Shown here: positions 25,874 to 34,058 of the stretch, piece after piece | Numbering within the stretch: position 1 is the stretch's first letter | Layout: every line of letters starts with the position of its first letter | Assembly: GCA_018818785.1 (NCBI GenBank) | Contig: JAHIRF010000002.1 | Span: forward strand, 278,595-342,594 | Source: Thermoplasmatota archaeon | GTDB lineage: Archaea > Thermoplasmatota > Thermoplasmata > UBA10834 | Direction: 5' to 3' | Length of the DNA: 64,000 nucleotides | Position numbers and translations under genes: made by a program | Notes under the pieces: generated by a model | Told to the model about the DNA's origin: nothing | Database searches by the model: none | What the model saw: the letters and a program-made list of their open reading frames with translations, nothing else

Positions 25874-26532
25874 CTCCCCTTGACCGCTTTGCTGGCAAGC
25901 TTGACCGCATGCACAGCGTTCTTCCCCCAGCCATCGGCTCCGATCTCGTCAGACCATTCCTGTGTAGTTGGGCCTCCCCCGACCAGAACAGTGAATCTTC
26001 TCCGATCACCTGACGCACTCAGATAATCGATGATGTCCTTCTGCGATCCGATTGTGCTGGACATGAGAGCTGATGCGCCGATGATCTTGGCGCCCCTTGC
26101 CTTGGCCTCGTCGACGAAGGTAGAAGTCTTGACGTTCACGCCAAGGTCGATGACTTCGAAGCCACCCGCCATAAGCATGCTGGAGACGATGTTCTTGCCG
26201 ATCTCATGGACATCCCCCTGGACCGTGCCGATAACAACGGTTGCCTTGGATGTCTTCTCGCCCTTCGGTACGAGCGGCAGAAGCAGGGCAAGAGCAGACT
26301 TCATGGCGTCCCCTGCGAGCATCAGCTCAGGGAGGTATATCTCCATCTTCTCGAACTTTTCACCCACATCATGTATTGCAGGAACCAGTCCTTTCTCAAT
26401 CGCCTGCAGAGGATCCATCTTCGCGTGGATGACGGCCTTTGCAGCAGACACTGCGGCGTCGGAATCGTACTTCAGCACGGCTCCGCGCAGCTGCTCCAGA
26501 ATCTTCTCAGCACTCACTGTAGCTACCCCCAC
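25870..26532 (-). CDS. Methylamine-type corrinoid protein (MtmC/MtbC-like)
   Basis: The 220-residue protein has the N-terminal helical cap domain of methyltransferase corrinoid proteins (about 5-90, with PELMLAGDAMKSAL) and a C-terminal Rossmann domain that binds cobalamin. The signature Asp-x-His-x-x-Gly is present as DVHEIG (Asp107, His109, Gly112), followed by GFEVIDLGVNV, SALMSST and VLVGGGPTTQEW. It carries the methyl group between a substrate methyltransferase and an acceptor methyltransferase. It is immediately upstream of, and overlaps, the MtmB-like gene, which marks that as its partner. No reactivation protein or acceptor methyltransferase is in the window. Confidence 0.93.
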   Translation of the reverse strand: MGVATVSAEKILEQLRGAVLKYDSDAAVSAAKAVIHAKMDPLQAIEKGLVPAIHDVGEKFEKMEIYLPELMLAGDAMKSALALLLPLVPKGEKTSKATVVIGTVQGDVHEIGKNIVSSMLMAGGFEVIDLGVNVKTSTFVDEAKARGAKIIGASALMSSTIGSQKDIIDYLSASGDRRRFTVLVGGGPTTQEWSDEIGADGWGKNAVHAVKLASKAVKGR

Positions 26533-26712
26533 TCAGGACAGGACCGCCACTCAACCAAAGCATCGGTCAGTCCCAAGGGGGGATTGGAATACGAGGTTAT
26601 GAGGGTAATCGAGAAGGTTTAAACAATTGATGTGCTGAAAGAAGAATCGGGTTCAAATCAAGGAGTGCCTGGATGGACAAGTGTAATCTATTGGGTCAGT
26701 GTTCTTACATCC

Positions 26713-27504
26713 ATGGTGAGACAAAGCGGCAAACTCTCATTCATCGGACTTGGACTCTATGATGAGAATGGCATAACACTTGCCGGCCTCGATCGCATAA
26801 GATCTGCAGATGTGGTTTTCGCAGAATTCTATACTTCGAAACTCTCGGAAGGCGCCCTTGAAAGACTCTCAGCGATGACGAACAAGGAGATCATGGCGCT
26901 TGGCAGGGAGGAAGTCGAAGATGGCACGAGGATACTCGAAGAGGCCAAGGAGAAGAACGTTGCACTACTGGTCGCGGGAGACCCGATGACTGCGACGACA
27001 CACATAGACCTGCGGTTACGCGCCCACAAAGAATCCATCGACACCGAAGTCATCCATGGCAGCTCCGCCTTGACGGCGGTCCCAGGATTGCTGGGCCTGC
27101 AGCATTATAAGTTCGGACGAACAACGACGTTGCCCTTCCCGCAGGAGGGATATTCTCCCACGAGTCCATACGACATGATCATGGAGAATCTGGATAGGGG
27201 ATTGCACACGCTCGTTCTTCTGGACATTGACGCCGAGAATTCGCGCTACATGTCAGCAAATGAAGGGTTCCATCTGTTGCAGGAGATGGAGAGAAGGATG
27301 GGGAAAGGGGCAGCGAAGGATGATTCCATCGTATGTGTTGTTGCGAGGGCTGGATCCCCGGATTGCGTGGTTGCTGCAGGTCCATTATCGAAGCTCATAG
27401 CGATGGATTTCGGAGGTCCTCTGCATTCAATAGTCATTCCCGGAAGGCTTCATTTCATGGAAGAGGAATCCCTTGGACAATGGACCAATGGGAAGGATGG
27501 ATGA
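26713..27504 (+). CDS. dph5: Diphthine synthase
   Basis: The 263-residue SAM-dependent methyltransferase takes part in converting the histidine of elongation factor 2 to diphthamide. It starts MVRQSGKLSFIGLGLYDENGITLAG and has the family's AEFYTSKLSEG, LLVAGDPMTATTHIDL and VIHGSSALTAVPGLLGLQHYKFGRTTTLPFP segment. I use ATG 26713; an in-frame extension to 26632 has no similarity. Confidence 0.95.
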   Translation: MVRQSGKLSFIGLGLYDENGITLAGLDRIRSADVVFAEFYTSKLSEGALERLSAMTNKEIMALGREEVEDGTRILEEAKEKNVALLVAGDPMTATTHIDLRLRAHKESIDTEVIHGSSALTAVPGLLGLQHYKFGRTTTLPFPQEGYSPTSPYDMIMENLDRGLHTLVLLDIDAENSRYMSANEGFHLLQEMERRMGKGAAKDDSIVCVVARAGSPDCVVAAGPLSKLIAMDFGGPLHSIVIPGRLHFMEEESLGQWTNGKDG

Positions 27505-27512
27505 GGAAAATA

Positions 27513-27770
27513 CTACTCATCTGGACCCGCAGAGCTCGTAATGCCCTTGATCACGAATGTCAATTTTGTTATGATCGTGCTTGAGATCGTTCGTTCATCC
27601 GTCATCTTACGCTCAGGCGTCAGCTTCACAGCCCCACATCTGGTGGAGGCTATCTGGCTGACTAGCCATCTGCAATCTCTGTCATTGTATTCAGTACGGA
27701 CATATCGAGACATGGCCGTGTGAGTGTTCTGTATGTGTCTGCCGCTAGTCATCAGGTTAGATTCTGCCAT
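27513..27770 (-). CDS. Possible small protein of unknown function
   Basis: An 85-residue frame starts MAESNLMTSGRHIQNTH. GAGGTGA lies eight bases upstream of the ATG, a reasonable ribosome-binding site. The composition is hydrophilic with one mildly hydrophobic stretch near the C terminus. I recognise no family, and frames of this size occur by chance, so this is a tentative entry. Confidence 0.25.
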   Translation of the reverse strand: MAESNLMTSGRHIQNTHTAMSRYVRTEYNDRDCRWLVSQIASTRCGAVKLTPERKMTDERTISSTIITKLTFVIKGITSSAGPDE

Positions 27771-27983
27771 CAACCTAATCACCTCTTTTCATCGTCCCTA
27801 CCGCATCTCTTCTGGCAGGTTTCATTGATAGACGGACGGGACGCTCACACAAACGAGGGGATCCCACGAAGGCCGACACAGCGCATACGTTAGCCAGCGG
27901 ACACAATATATGAGATCTGTCTCCTGCGTAGTTACTCCCGTGCTTCACGTCCTCATCGCCTACGAGTACAATGCGCGTGTAAG

Positions 27984-28019
27984 TTAATAAAACCTTCGTT
28001 TTAATGGTGAAAACCATTA
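27984..28019 (+). promoter_or_regulatory. Promoter and palindromic operator of the HTH regulator
   Basis: A TATA-like TTAATAAAA lies at 27984-27992. Downstream, TAATGGT (28002-28008) and ACCATTA (28013-28019) form a perfect 7-bp inverted repeat with a 4-base spacer. With normal archaeal spacing the palindrome would cover the transcription start. A further ACCAT half-site occurs at about 28032-28036. This arrangement fits an autorepressed winged-helix regulator. Confidence 0.55.
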
Positions 28020-28053
28020 TATCACTGTTAAACCATGTGTTTTCTGAGTACCG

Positions 28054-28662
28054 ATGAAATCGATGAAAGTGATCAAGGATCCAACCGCATTCCAGCTCCT
28101 TGGGGACGAGACTCGACGGAGAATGATATATCTCCTGAGAGGAAAGGAATATACGGTAAGCCAATTGGCGGCCGAACTCAGTCTGACCCCACAGGCAATC
28201 TACCATCACATAAGGAAATTGAAAGAAGCGGAAATGGTCGAAATCGCTCGCGAAGAGAGAATCGAGCACTTCATTGAGACATATTACAGGGCATCCGCCG
28301 AATTGTTTCAGTGCATGCATGGCACAAGCTCATGCTGCAAGGAAGACCTCGAGGAGAAGGCGAAACTGATAATCGATGGCCTGAAGAGCCTTGGATATGA
28401 GGTCGCTAAAGACGCAAACATTCTCTCAAAGATGATAGAAATCGAGGAGACCAAGGAAGAATTGGGAACAGTCCCGGAGATCATCGATCAGATAGGTGGG
28501 CTAGAGGATGTAGGCTTCTTCGAGAAACAGACTCTCGTCGATTATACCAAACTCTTGTTGATGTCCGATGAAGAATTCGAAAAGTACCAGCAGGAAAGCA
28601 AGAAGCTGAGAGATGTCCTGCGAGCCAATGTGAAGAAGCCGGGCAAAGCCAAGAAATCCTGA
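28054..28662 (+). CDS. ArsR-like winged-helix transcription regulator
   Basis: The 202-residue protein has an N-terminal winged helix (about 8-85): FQLLGDETRRRMIYLLRG, YTVSQLAAELSLTPQAIYHHIRKLKEAEMV. A longer helical C-terminal part holds a Cys-rich CMHGTSSCCKED segment (about 88-99) that might bind a metal or sense redox state. The basic tail ends KKPGKAKKS. The palindrome overlapping its presumed transcription start suggests self-regulation. A second ATG three codons in (28063) could also be used. Targets are unknown; the DDAH-like gene converges three bases away. Confidence 0.82.
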   Translation: MKSMKVIKDPTAFQLLGDETRRRMIYLLRGKEYTVSQLAAELSLTPQAIYHHIRKLKEAEMVEIAREERIEHFIETYYRASAELFQCMHGTSSCCKEDLEEKAKLIIDGLKSLGYEVAKDANILSKMIEIEETKEELGTVPEIIDQIGGLEDVGFFEKQTLVDYTKLLLMSDEEFEKYQQESKKLRDVLRANVKKPGKAKKS

Positions 28663-28665
28663 ACT

Positions 28666-29421
28666 TTAAAATAGGATCGATAGACAGGTTAGGGCGCCCT
28701 CGCATTTCGGGAATTCCGTCATGTCCAATGCAATGACCCTGTATCCGTTCGATTTCAGAATGGCTTCGGTACGCGGGTACCCTTTCGACATGATCACGGA
28801 ATCATCGACCGCGATCACGTTCGAACCATACCATTCCTCGCTTGGCACCACCAACAAGTCAAGCTCGCCGAGAACAGTGGTGTCGGCGTATCTTTCCGTG
28901 ACCAATAATCGGCCTGTTCCCAATGAGCTCATGTAACTCTTGAGGTGCATGATCTTCGGGTCGCGAACCACATCAATCTTGATCTCGAGCCATTCGCCCA
29001 TCTGTTCCGCACCATCGTCATTCGTTCTCTGTGTGATGCCACAAATCAGCCGGTCGTCAAAATGGACGACGTCACCACCCTCGATTGTCGCAGGAGCTGC
29101 TGCGAATCCGATTGATACGTACTGAGATAGTGTCTCCCTCACGGGACCTTCCTCACCCTGTCGGCTCTCTTTTGCGGTCCTGCACATCAAGGCCTTGCCA
29201 TTGTGGACAACTGCCACATCTTCAACAAAGCAGGAATCTGGATGTTCGTCATCCATTTCGAGACAGATTACTTCCATGCCCAGTTCCGAGAGAGCGGCAC
29301 AGTAGCGAGCATGCTGATTGCGAGCATTGACCAGGTCGATGGTTCGCTTCAATGGATGTGACGACAGACAGTCCGAATACCTCGATCCAGGCGCTCTCAC
29401 AATCGCCTTGTTTGTTGACAT
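28666..29421 (-). CDS. Dimethylarginine dimethylaminohydrolase / amidinotransferase family protein
   Basis: The 251-residue protein has the pentein fold motifs of DDAH and arginine deiminase: SCFVEDVAVVH near the middle, ATIEGGDVV, the catalytic His in IMHLKSYMSSLG, EEWYGSNVI, and the C-terminal nucleophile Cys in EGALTCLS. DDAH releases citrulline plus methylamine or dimethylamine from methylated arginines. Archaeal members may have other guanidino substrates. No arginine deiminase pathway genes are adjacent. Confidence 0.85.
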   Translation of the reverse strand: MSTNKAIVRAPGSRYSDCLSSHPLKRTIDLVNARNQHARYCAALSELGMEVICLEMDDEHPDSCFVEDVAVVHNGKALMCRTAKESRQGEEGPVRETLSQYVSIGFAAAPATIEGGDVVHFDDRLICGITQRTNDDGAEQMGEWLEIKIDVVRDPKIMHLKSYMSSLGTGRLLVTERYADTTVLGELDLLVVPSEEWYGSNVIAVDDSVIMSKGYPRTEAILKSNGYRVIALDMTEFPKCEGALTCLSILF

Positions 29422-29563
29422 GGAAACCTACCTACACATCGCATAGAAGGGTCAAGTAATTTACGAATCAGATAGAAAGCTCAAATGTGTCGATTACTTG
29501 CGCATACCCTGCATAAATATGAACCGGGGAGAAATCAAATTATATTCCCTTTATCAATCAAGT

Positions 29564-30352
29564 GTGGGTGGAAATCTGGAGGAATCCGTTAAGGAGCCTA
29601 GATTCATTGGCCTGAGGAAATTCAACATCGCAATGGGCTTTCTGCACCTCATCCAAGGGGCGTTGATGCTCTGGTTGAGCAAAAGCTCATCGTTACCCAT
29701 CAATCTCACTCTCCTGCATTATGATCCTGTCACGGAGACCATAAACTCCCAGACGGATACACTCATCAACCTCCAACTTGGGCCTATGATCGCATCGTTC
29801 CTGTTCATTTCTGCGATCGCTCATTTCGCTGTATCCTCTCCCAGAGGATATCCATGGTACGTCAAGAACCTGAAGGAAGGAATCAACTACGCCAGATGGT
29901 ATGAGTACGCTGCAAGCTCCTCAGTCATGGTGATCGTCATTGCGATGCTATGTGGCATATTCGAACTCTCCAGCTTGATACTCATATTCTCATTGAATGC
30001 GACGATGAACCTGTTCGGCCTGATGATGGAACTCCACAACCAGACGACGAAGCGTACGAATTGGACTTCATACTTATTCGGATGCTTTGCGGGACTGCTT
30101 GTGTGGATAGTATTGGGGATCTATTTCTTCGGAGCGCTCCTAGGATCCGGGGATTCAGTGCCGACCTTCGTGTATTTCATATTCATATCGCTTGCGATCT
30201 TCTTCAATGTGTTCGCGGTGAACATGGTCCTGCAATACAGAGCGAAAGGGAAATGGAAGGACTATCTCCATGGAGAGAGAGTCTACATCATCCTCAGCCT
30301 CGTTGCGAAATCCGCATTGGCATGGCAGGTGTTCGCTGGGACCCTCCGATGA
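29564..30352 (+). CDS. Heliorhodopsin
   Basis: A seven-helix retinal protein of the heliorhodopsin family, whose N terminus is cytoplasmic and which does not pump ions. Diagnostic features are ILSLVAKSALAWQVFAGTL in helix 7 with the retinal Schiff-base Lys249, RWYEYAASSSVM in helix 3 with the counterion Glu114, and the two conserved histidines in GFLHLIQG (28) and AIAHFAVSS (87). I choose GTG 29564, because an AAATTATATT box at 29537-29546 would place the transcript start there (leaderless), and 262 residues is close to the 253 of the type member. An ATG at 29498 (284 residues) is the alternative. Confidence 0.93.
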   Translation: MGGNLEESVKEPRFIGLRKFNIAMGFLHLIQGALMLWLSKSSSLPINLTLLHYDPVTETINSQTDTLINLQLGPMIASFLFISAIAHFAVSSPRGYPWYVKNLKEGINYARWYEYAASSSVMVIVIAMLCGIFELSSLILIFSLNATMNLFGLMMELHNQTTKRTNWTSYLFGCFAGLLVWIVLGIYFFGALLGSGDSVPTFVYFIFISLAIFFNVFAVNMVLQYRAKGKWKDYLHGERVYIILSLVAKSALAWQVFAGTLR

Positions 30353-30412
30353 ATGACCTGTGAGCGAACTGGCAATGGATCCAATCTAGGATCAAGAGAT
30401 TGCCTCAAAAAG

Positions 30413-30441
30413 CGATAGCTTTTTATTGCTCCTCGCTATCG
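30413..30441. promoter_or_regulatory. Inverted repeat flanking the TATA box of the ECF/surface-protein cluster
   Basis: CGATAGC (30413-30419) and GCTATCG (30435-30441) are perfect inverted repeats that bracket the TATA-like TTTTTATT (30420-30427). A protein bound to both arms would block the promoter of the cluster starting at 30481. No regulator gene is adjacent. Confidence 0.45.
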
Positions 30442-30480
30442 GCGGTATGCTCAAACAGACATATCGGGAGGAGCTACGTA

Positions 30481-32553
30481 ATGTCAGATTCTTCGAAAGC
30501 CCCGGAAACGGGCACCAATGAGATTGATGAGAACAAGGAAAGCATCGCGGCCCCAAAGAAGGCCGGCATGGGCTCGACCGCCAAACTGATCGCCCTCGCA
30601 GTGATCGTCGTGCTTCTAGTTGCGGTGCCAATGGGATATATGCTTACTCAGAACACAGATGATGAACCTGAAGACGAAGAGACTCTGGTCACACTGGAGG
30701 GAAAGACCGCTACAGATGAATTGACTGCACCCGAACTTGCAGGAATGGACTATCTCGAGGAGGAGTCTTCCTACCAGAACAGCTTCGGCAACTGGAAGGG
30801 GTTCGGAACCTACAGGGGTGTCGAACTTCGTGACCTCGCCGACCTGGTTGGCGGAATGGAATCAGGGGACATAATGACAGTGACAGCAGCTGATGGCTAC
30901 GGTCAGAACCTCTCATACGATCAGGTCTATGCCGAGGGTGAGTGCCTTGAGATCCAGGGTCAGATAATCCTGGCATACATGTTCAACGGCACGGATATCC
31001 CTGAATGGGAAAGCGGCCCGATGATTGCAGTCTTATCGCCGGACGGTGCATTCAGCAACGATGATCTGAACGAGACGGTATCTGATGAGCCTGAATTCAG
31101 CTCGACCACATCAGCGGGATCCCTCTGGGTCAAGAACGTTGCATCAATAAAGATCACTACGATGGCCGAAGGCGCAACAGTGCTTACCATTACAAAGGAT
31201 CAGACCTCAATCGACCTAACGATGGAGGAGCTCAATGATATGACCGCAACTACGGCTCCGGGGGGATTCAAGAAGACCACTGGAACCATAGAAGGGCCAT
31301 CCGAATTCACGGGAATACCTCTTACGGATTTCGTCGATCTGTTGTACGCAGGTACGGACTACAGCCTGGAGGTAGTCGCCACTGATGGTTACACGATGGC
31401 ATATAGTTCAGGCCAAGTCGAGGACGGCACTTTCGCATACTACGACCCGGAGGACGGATCGCTCCTCGGAGAAGGAGATTTCACGATGATCGTGGCCTAT
31501 GCGCAGGACGGATTACCCCTGGAAGATATGGACCTGCGCATAGCCATTGTTGATGAATCGGGTCCGATAACCGATGGTCACTTCTGGGCCAAGTATGTGA
31601 GATCGCTCACCATCCTTCCGTTCATGAAGGATTGGACACTCAACCTGAGCGGTGTGACGGACCTTCAGATCGACAGACAGACCTTCGAATCAGTCGCATC
31701 CTGCGAGTACCATGCTGCCTCATGGACCTTCGTGAACGAGACTGGAACCCACGAATACACAGGTGTCGCGCTCTGGACCCTCGTCTCTGCGGTCGATGGT
31801 GCAGATGGACCTGCCACCGACTACCTATTCAACGATCTGCTTGCGAAGGCGGGCTACAATGTGACAGTGGTGGCTTCGGATGGATTTGGAGCCGACAGGC
31901 CATTCGACTCACTGCAGGTGGCAAGGAACGACACCCTCATAGTCGCGAACAGGCTCGATGGAGAACCACTCTCCGAAGATGATGACGAATTCCCGCTCAA
32001 GCTCGTGGGTGATGGTCTGACGTCAGGTCAGAGGATCAAGTCCATCGCGAACATCTCGATCGTCGACATGCATGAAGTTCCGACGTGGACTCTGAATCTG
32101 ACAGGATTGACGAGCGCGGTGATAACTGCTGAGACCTATGTTGCCACTTACTACTCAGGACTGCACGCGAAGAACTTCACATACACAGACTACGGTGGGG
32201 TGCACGCAGTGTACTACAATTATACGGACAGCGAGGAAGTAGCGCACACTTACGCGGGTATTCCACTGTGGCTCCTGGTTGCAGTGATGGATGGAACGGA
32301 CGAGAGCCACTACGAGCTGAACAGCACATTGGCCGCAGAAGGCTATGATATAGTGCTCACGGCTTCGGACAGCTATTCAGTGACAATAGACTCGGCAACG
32401 GCAGCGTTCAACGACACGCTCGTTCTCGCGTTCATGCTTGACGGGGAGATGCTAACCGATATGGCGCCTCTGAGGCTCGTGAACGAGTTCCTGCCGGGCT
32501 CGATGAAGATCAGCAACGTGGTGGACATAGACCTCGAGAACCTGCCAATCTGA
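30481..32553 (+). CDS. Membrane-anchored surface protein with four repeats of a sulfite-oxidase-like domain
   Basis: The 690-residue protein has a short acidic cytoplasmic N terminus, one transmembrane anchor (about 34-55) and then an extracellular part of four related units of roughly 150 residues. Each unit has the pattern Thr-Gly-Val/Ile-Pro-Leu-Trp-x-Leu-Val, then an ASDGY-like turn (AADGYG, ATDGYT, ASDGFG, ASDSYS), an I-V-A-Y-x-x-(D/N)-G strand, and a closing V-K-x-I strand. This resembles the molybdopterin-binding (sulfite oxidase) fold seen in archaeal surface proteins, here probably a binding and not a catalytic unit. ATG 30481 has GGGAGGAG upstream. Confidence 0.75.
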   Translation: MSDSSKAPETGTNEIDENKESIAAPKKAGMGSTAKLIALAVIVVLLVAVPMGYMLTQNTDDEPEDEETLVTLEGKTATDELTAPELAGMDYLEEESSYQNSFGNWKGFGTYRGVELRDLADLVGGMESGDIMTVTAADGYGQNLSYDQVYAEGECLEIQGQIILAYMFNGTDIPEWESGPMIAVLSPDGAFSNDDLNETVSDEPEFSSTTSAGSLWVKNVASIKITTMAEGATVLTITKDQTSIDLTMEELNDMTATTAPGGFKKTTGTIEGPSEFTGIPLTDFVDLLYAGTDYSLEVVATDGYTMAYSSGQVEDGTFAYYDPEDGSLLGEGDFTMIVAYAQDGLPLEDMDLRIAIVDESGPITDGHFWAKYVRSLTILPFMKDWTLNLSGVTDLQIDRQTFESVASCEYHAASWTFVNETGTHEYTGVALWTLVSAVDGADGPATDYLFNDLLAKAGYNVTVVASDGFGADRPFDSLQVARNDTLIVANRLDGEPLSEDDDEFPLKLVGDGLTSGQRIKSIANISIVDMHEVPTWTLNLTGLTSAVITAETYVATYYSGLHAKNFTYTDYGGVHAVYYNYTDSEEVAHTYAGIPLWLLVAVMDGTDESHYELNSTLAAEGYDIVLTASDSYSVTIDSATAAFNDTLVLAFMLDGEMLTDMAPLRLVNEFLPGSMKISNVVDIDLENLPI

Positions 32554-32561
32554 GTCAAAAC

Positions 32562-34058
32562 ATGAAAAACTCAAAGAGAAGCAAGATCGCCCTGATGATC
32601 GGCTCGATAGCCGTAGCATGTCTGCTATTGGCATCGATCACCGTGCTCCTGCGCATCGACGATGAAGGAGTAGATATCACTGGAGGCACCTTGCTTTCTG
32701 AAAACTCAAACAGGGTCATAGTCAGGTGCCTCTCTCCTGACGTGACCCTGTCACTCCGAGGATTTTCGGGAGAGGTGATTTTCACAAATTGCGTTCCGGA
32801 CGCCCAGGTCTTGGGCTTTGACGGCGCGATATCACGTGAGGGTATGAACATATCATTCGTGGTTGATGGAGGCGATGGCCAATATCAGTTGAACTCTCCG
32901 CACAAGACGGATTTCTGCTTTGCAGTCCTTGGAGACAGTCAGGGATTCAACAACATCTTATCGGAAGCCCTCCGAAATCTGGAGGATTGCGAGTTTGTCA
33001 TCCATTGCGGGGATATGACACCATCGGGAATGCCAGAGGAATTCGACTCGCTCCAATCAGCGTTCGATGAATCGCCAGCACCGGTATACACGACTCCAGG
33101 AAACCATGATGTGAAGAACAATGGTAGTGTGGAGTATCAGAATCGCTACGCGCCGCTGTCATATTCATTCGAATATTCAGGGATAACATTCGCGATTGTC
33201 GACTCGTCCGACCTCAACATATCCGAGGAGGAGATAGCATGGATGGAAGATGTCTTCGAGGATGCGGACAGAAAGGTGATCGTCACCCATGCACCATGCT
33301 ACGACCCATATACTGACAATCACACACTTGATCCATCGTCGTGCGAAAGATTCCATGAATTTGTGCTCAGTCGAGGGATAGACGCAGTATTCGCTGGCCA
33401 TGTCCATGCATTCGACTATCTCAGGATTGAAAACTCAGATTTTATAATCACGGGTGGCGCGGGAGCGTCTCTGGATAATGGGACCCATCATTTTGTGATT
33501 GTCACAGTCTCGACCTCAGGGTTCGCCTATGAGAAAGTCGACATCTTCGGCATCAATCAGACCGGCGAGGGAATAACATTGGTTGCCAAGAACGGCATAC
33601 AGTCGAACTTAACATATGATGATCTGAAGGCGATGACACCAGTCCATCTGTATTCATCATACGAGAATCTCTTCGGCAATATCGGAGGACAGGGATTCTA
33701 TACAGGAGTCCGAATCTCGGACCTGATTTCGATGATCGGAGGCATGGACGATGGAGATATCCTACGGATCACTTCCACTGACGGATTCTTCCAGGATTTC
33801 GGATACCTCAATGTCTACCCCAATGAGACTTGGTTTGATCTGCAAGGGTTCATGACACTGTCGTTCGAGTACGAGGGAACGGAGATACCAGATTGGCAGG
33901 ACGGACCCAGGTTGTCGATGCTTCCCAGTGATGGATTTTACAGCAACTCGGATTGCGAGATAACATCATACGAAGGTCAGGGATATGACATCTATCCCTC
34001 TGCTGGCTCAAGGTGGGTTAGGAATGTGAGCGCCGTCTCGATTCTTGACGGGGTGTGA
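32562..34058 (+). CDS. Membrane-anchored metallophosphoesterase with C-terminal surface domain
   Basis: The 498-residue protein has an N-terminal transmembrane anchor (about 8-30) and a calcineurin-like phosphoesterase domain with the metal-ligand motifs GDSQG, HCGDMT, TPGNHDV, THAPCYD and AGHVHAFD. A C-terminal domain (about 350-498, GGQGFYTGVRISDLISMIGGM, STDGF) closely resembles the first repeat of the preceding protein. The catalytic domain would face outward and could dephosphorylate an organic ligand. The gene starts eight bases after the previous stop, and its stop overlaps the GTG of the next gene. Confidence 0.85.
   Translation: MKNSKRSKIALMIGSIAVACLLLASITVLLRIDDEGVDITGGTLLSENSNRVIVRCLSPDVTLSLRGFSGEVIFTNCVPDAQVLGFDGAISREGMNISFVVDGGDGQYQLNSPHKTDFCFAVLGDSQGFNNILSEALRNLEDCEFVIHCGDMTPSGMPEEFDSLQSAFDESPAPVYTTPGNHDVKNNGSVEYQNRYAPLSYSFEYSGITFAIVDSSDLNISEEEIAWMEDVFEDADRKVIVTHAPCYDPYTDNHTLDPSSCERFHEFVLSRGIDAVFAGHVHAFDYLRIENSDFIITGGAGASLDNGTHHFVIVTVSTSGFAYEKVDIFGINQTGEGITLVAKNGIQSNLTYDDLKAMTPVHLYSSYENLFGNIGGQGFYTGVRISDLISMIGGMDDGDILRITSTDGFFQDFGYLNVYPNETWFDLQGFMTLSFEYEGTEIPDWQDGPRLSMLPSDGFYSNSDCEITSYEGQGYDIYPSAGSRWVRNVSAVSILDGV

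Larger units (their letters stand above)
27505..28053. other. Intergenic region between dph5 and the HTH regulator
   Basis: This 549-base stretch has no clearly recognisable gene. A small minus-strand frame (27513-27770) is listed separately with low confidence. The right end holds the regulator's promoter and palindromic operator. The part between about 27790 and 27970 shows nothing I can interpret. Confidence 0.5.

Noticed and set aside
30411..30480. A longer N terminus for the repeat surface protein from 30400
   Set aside because: It would run through the TATA box and its flanking inverted repeat; ATG 30481 has a good ribosome-binding site and leads directly into a tail-plus-anchor layout.
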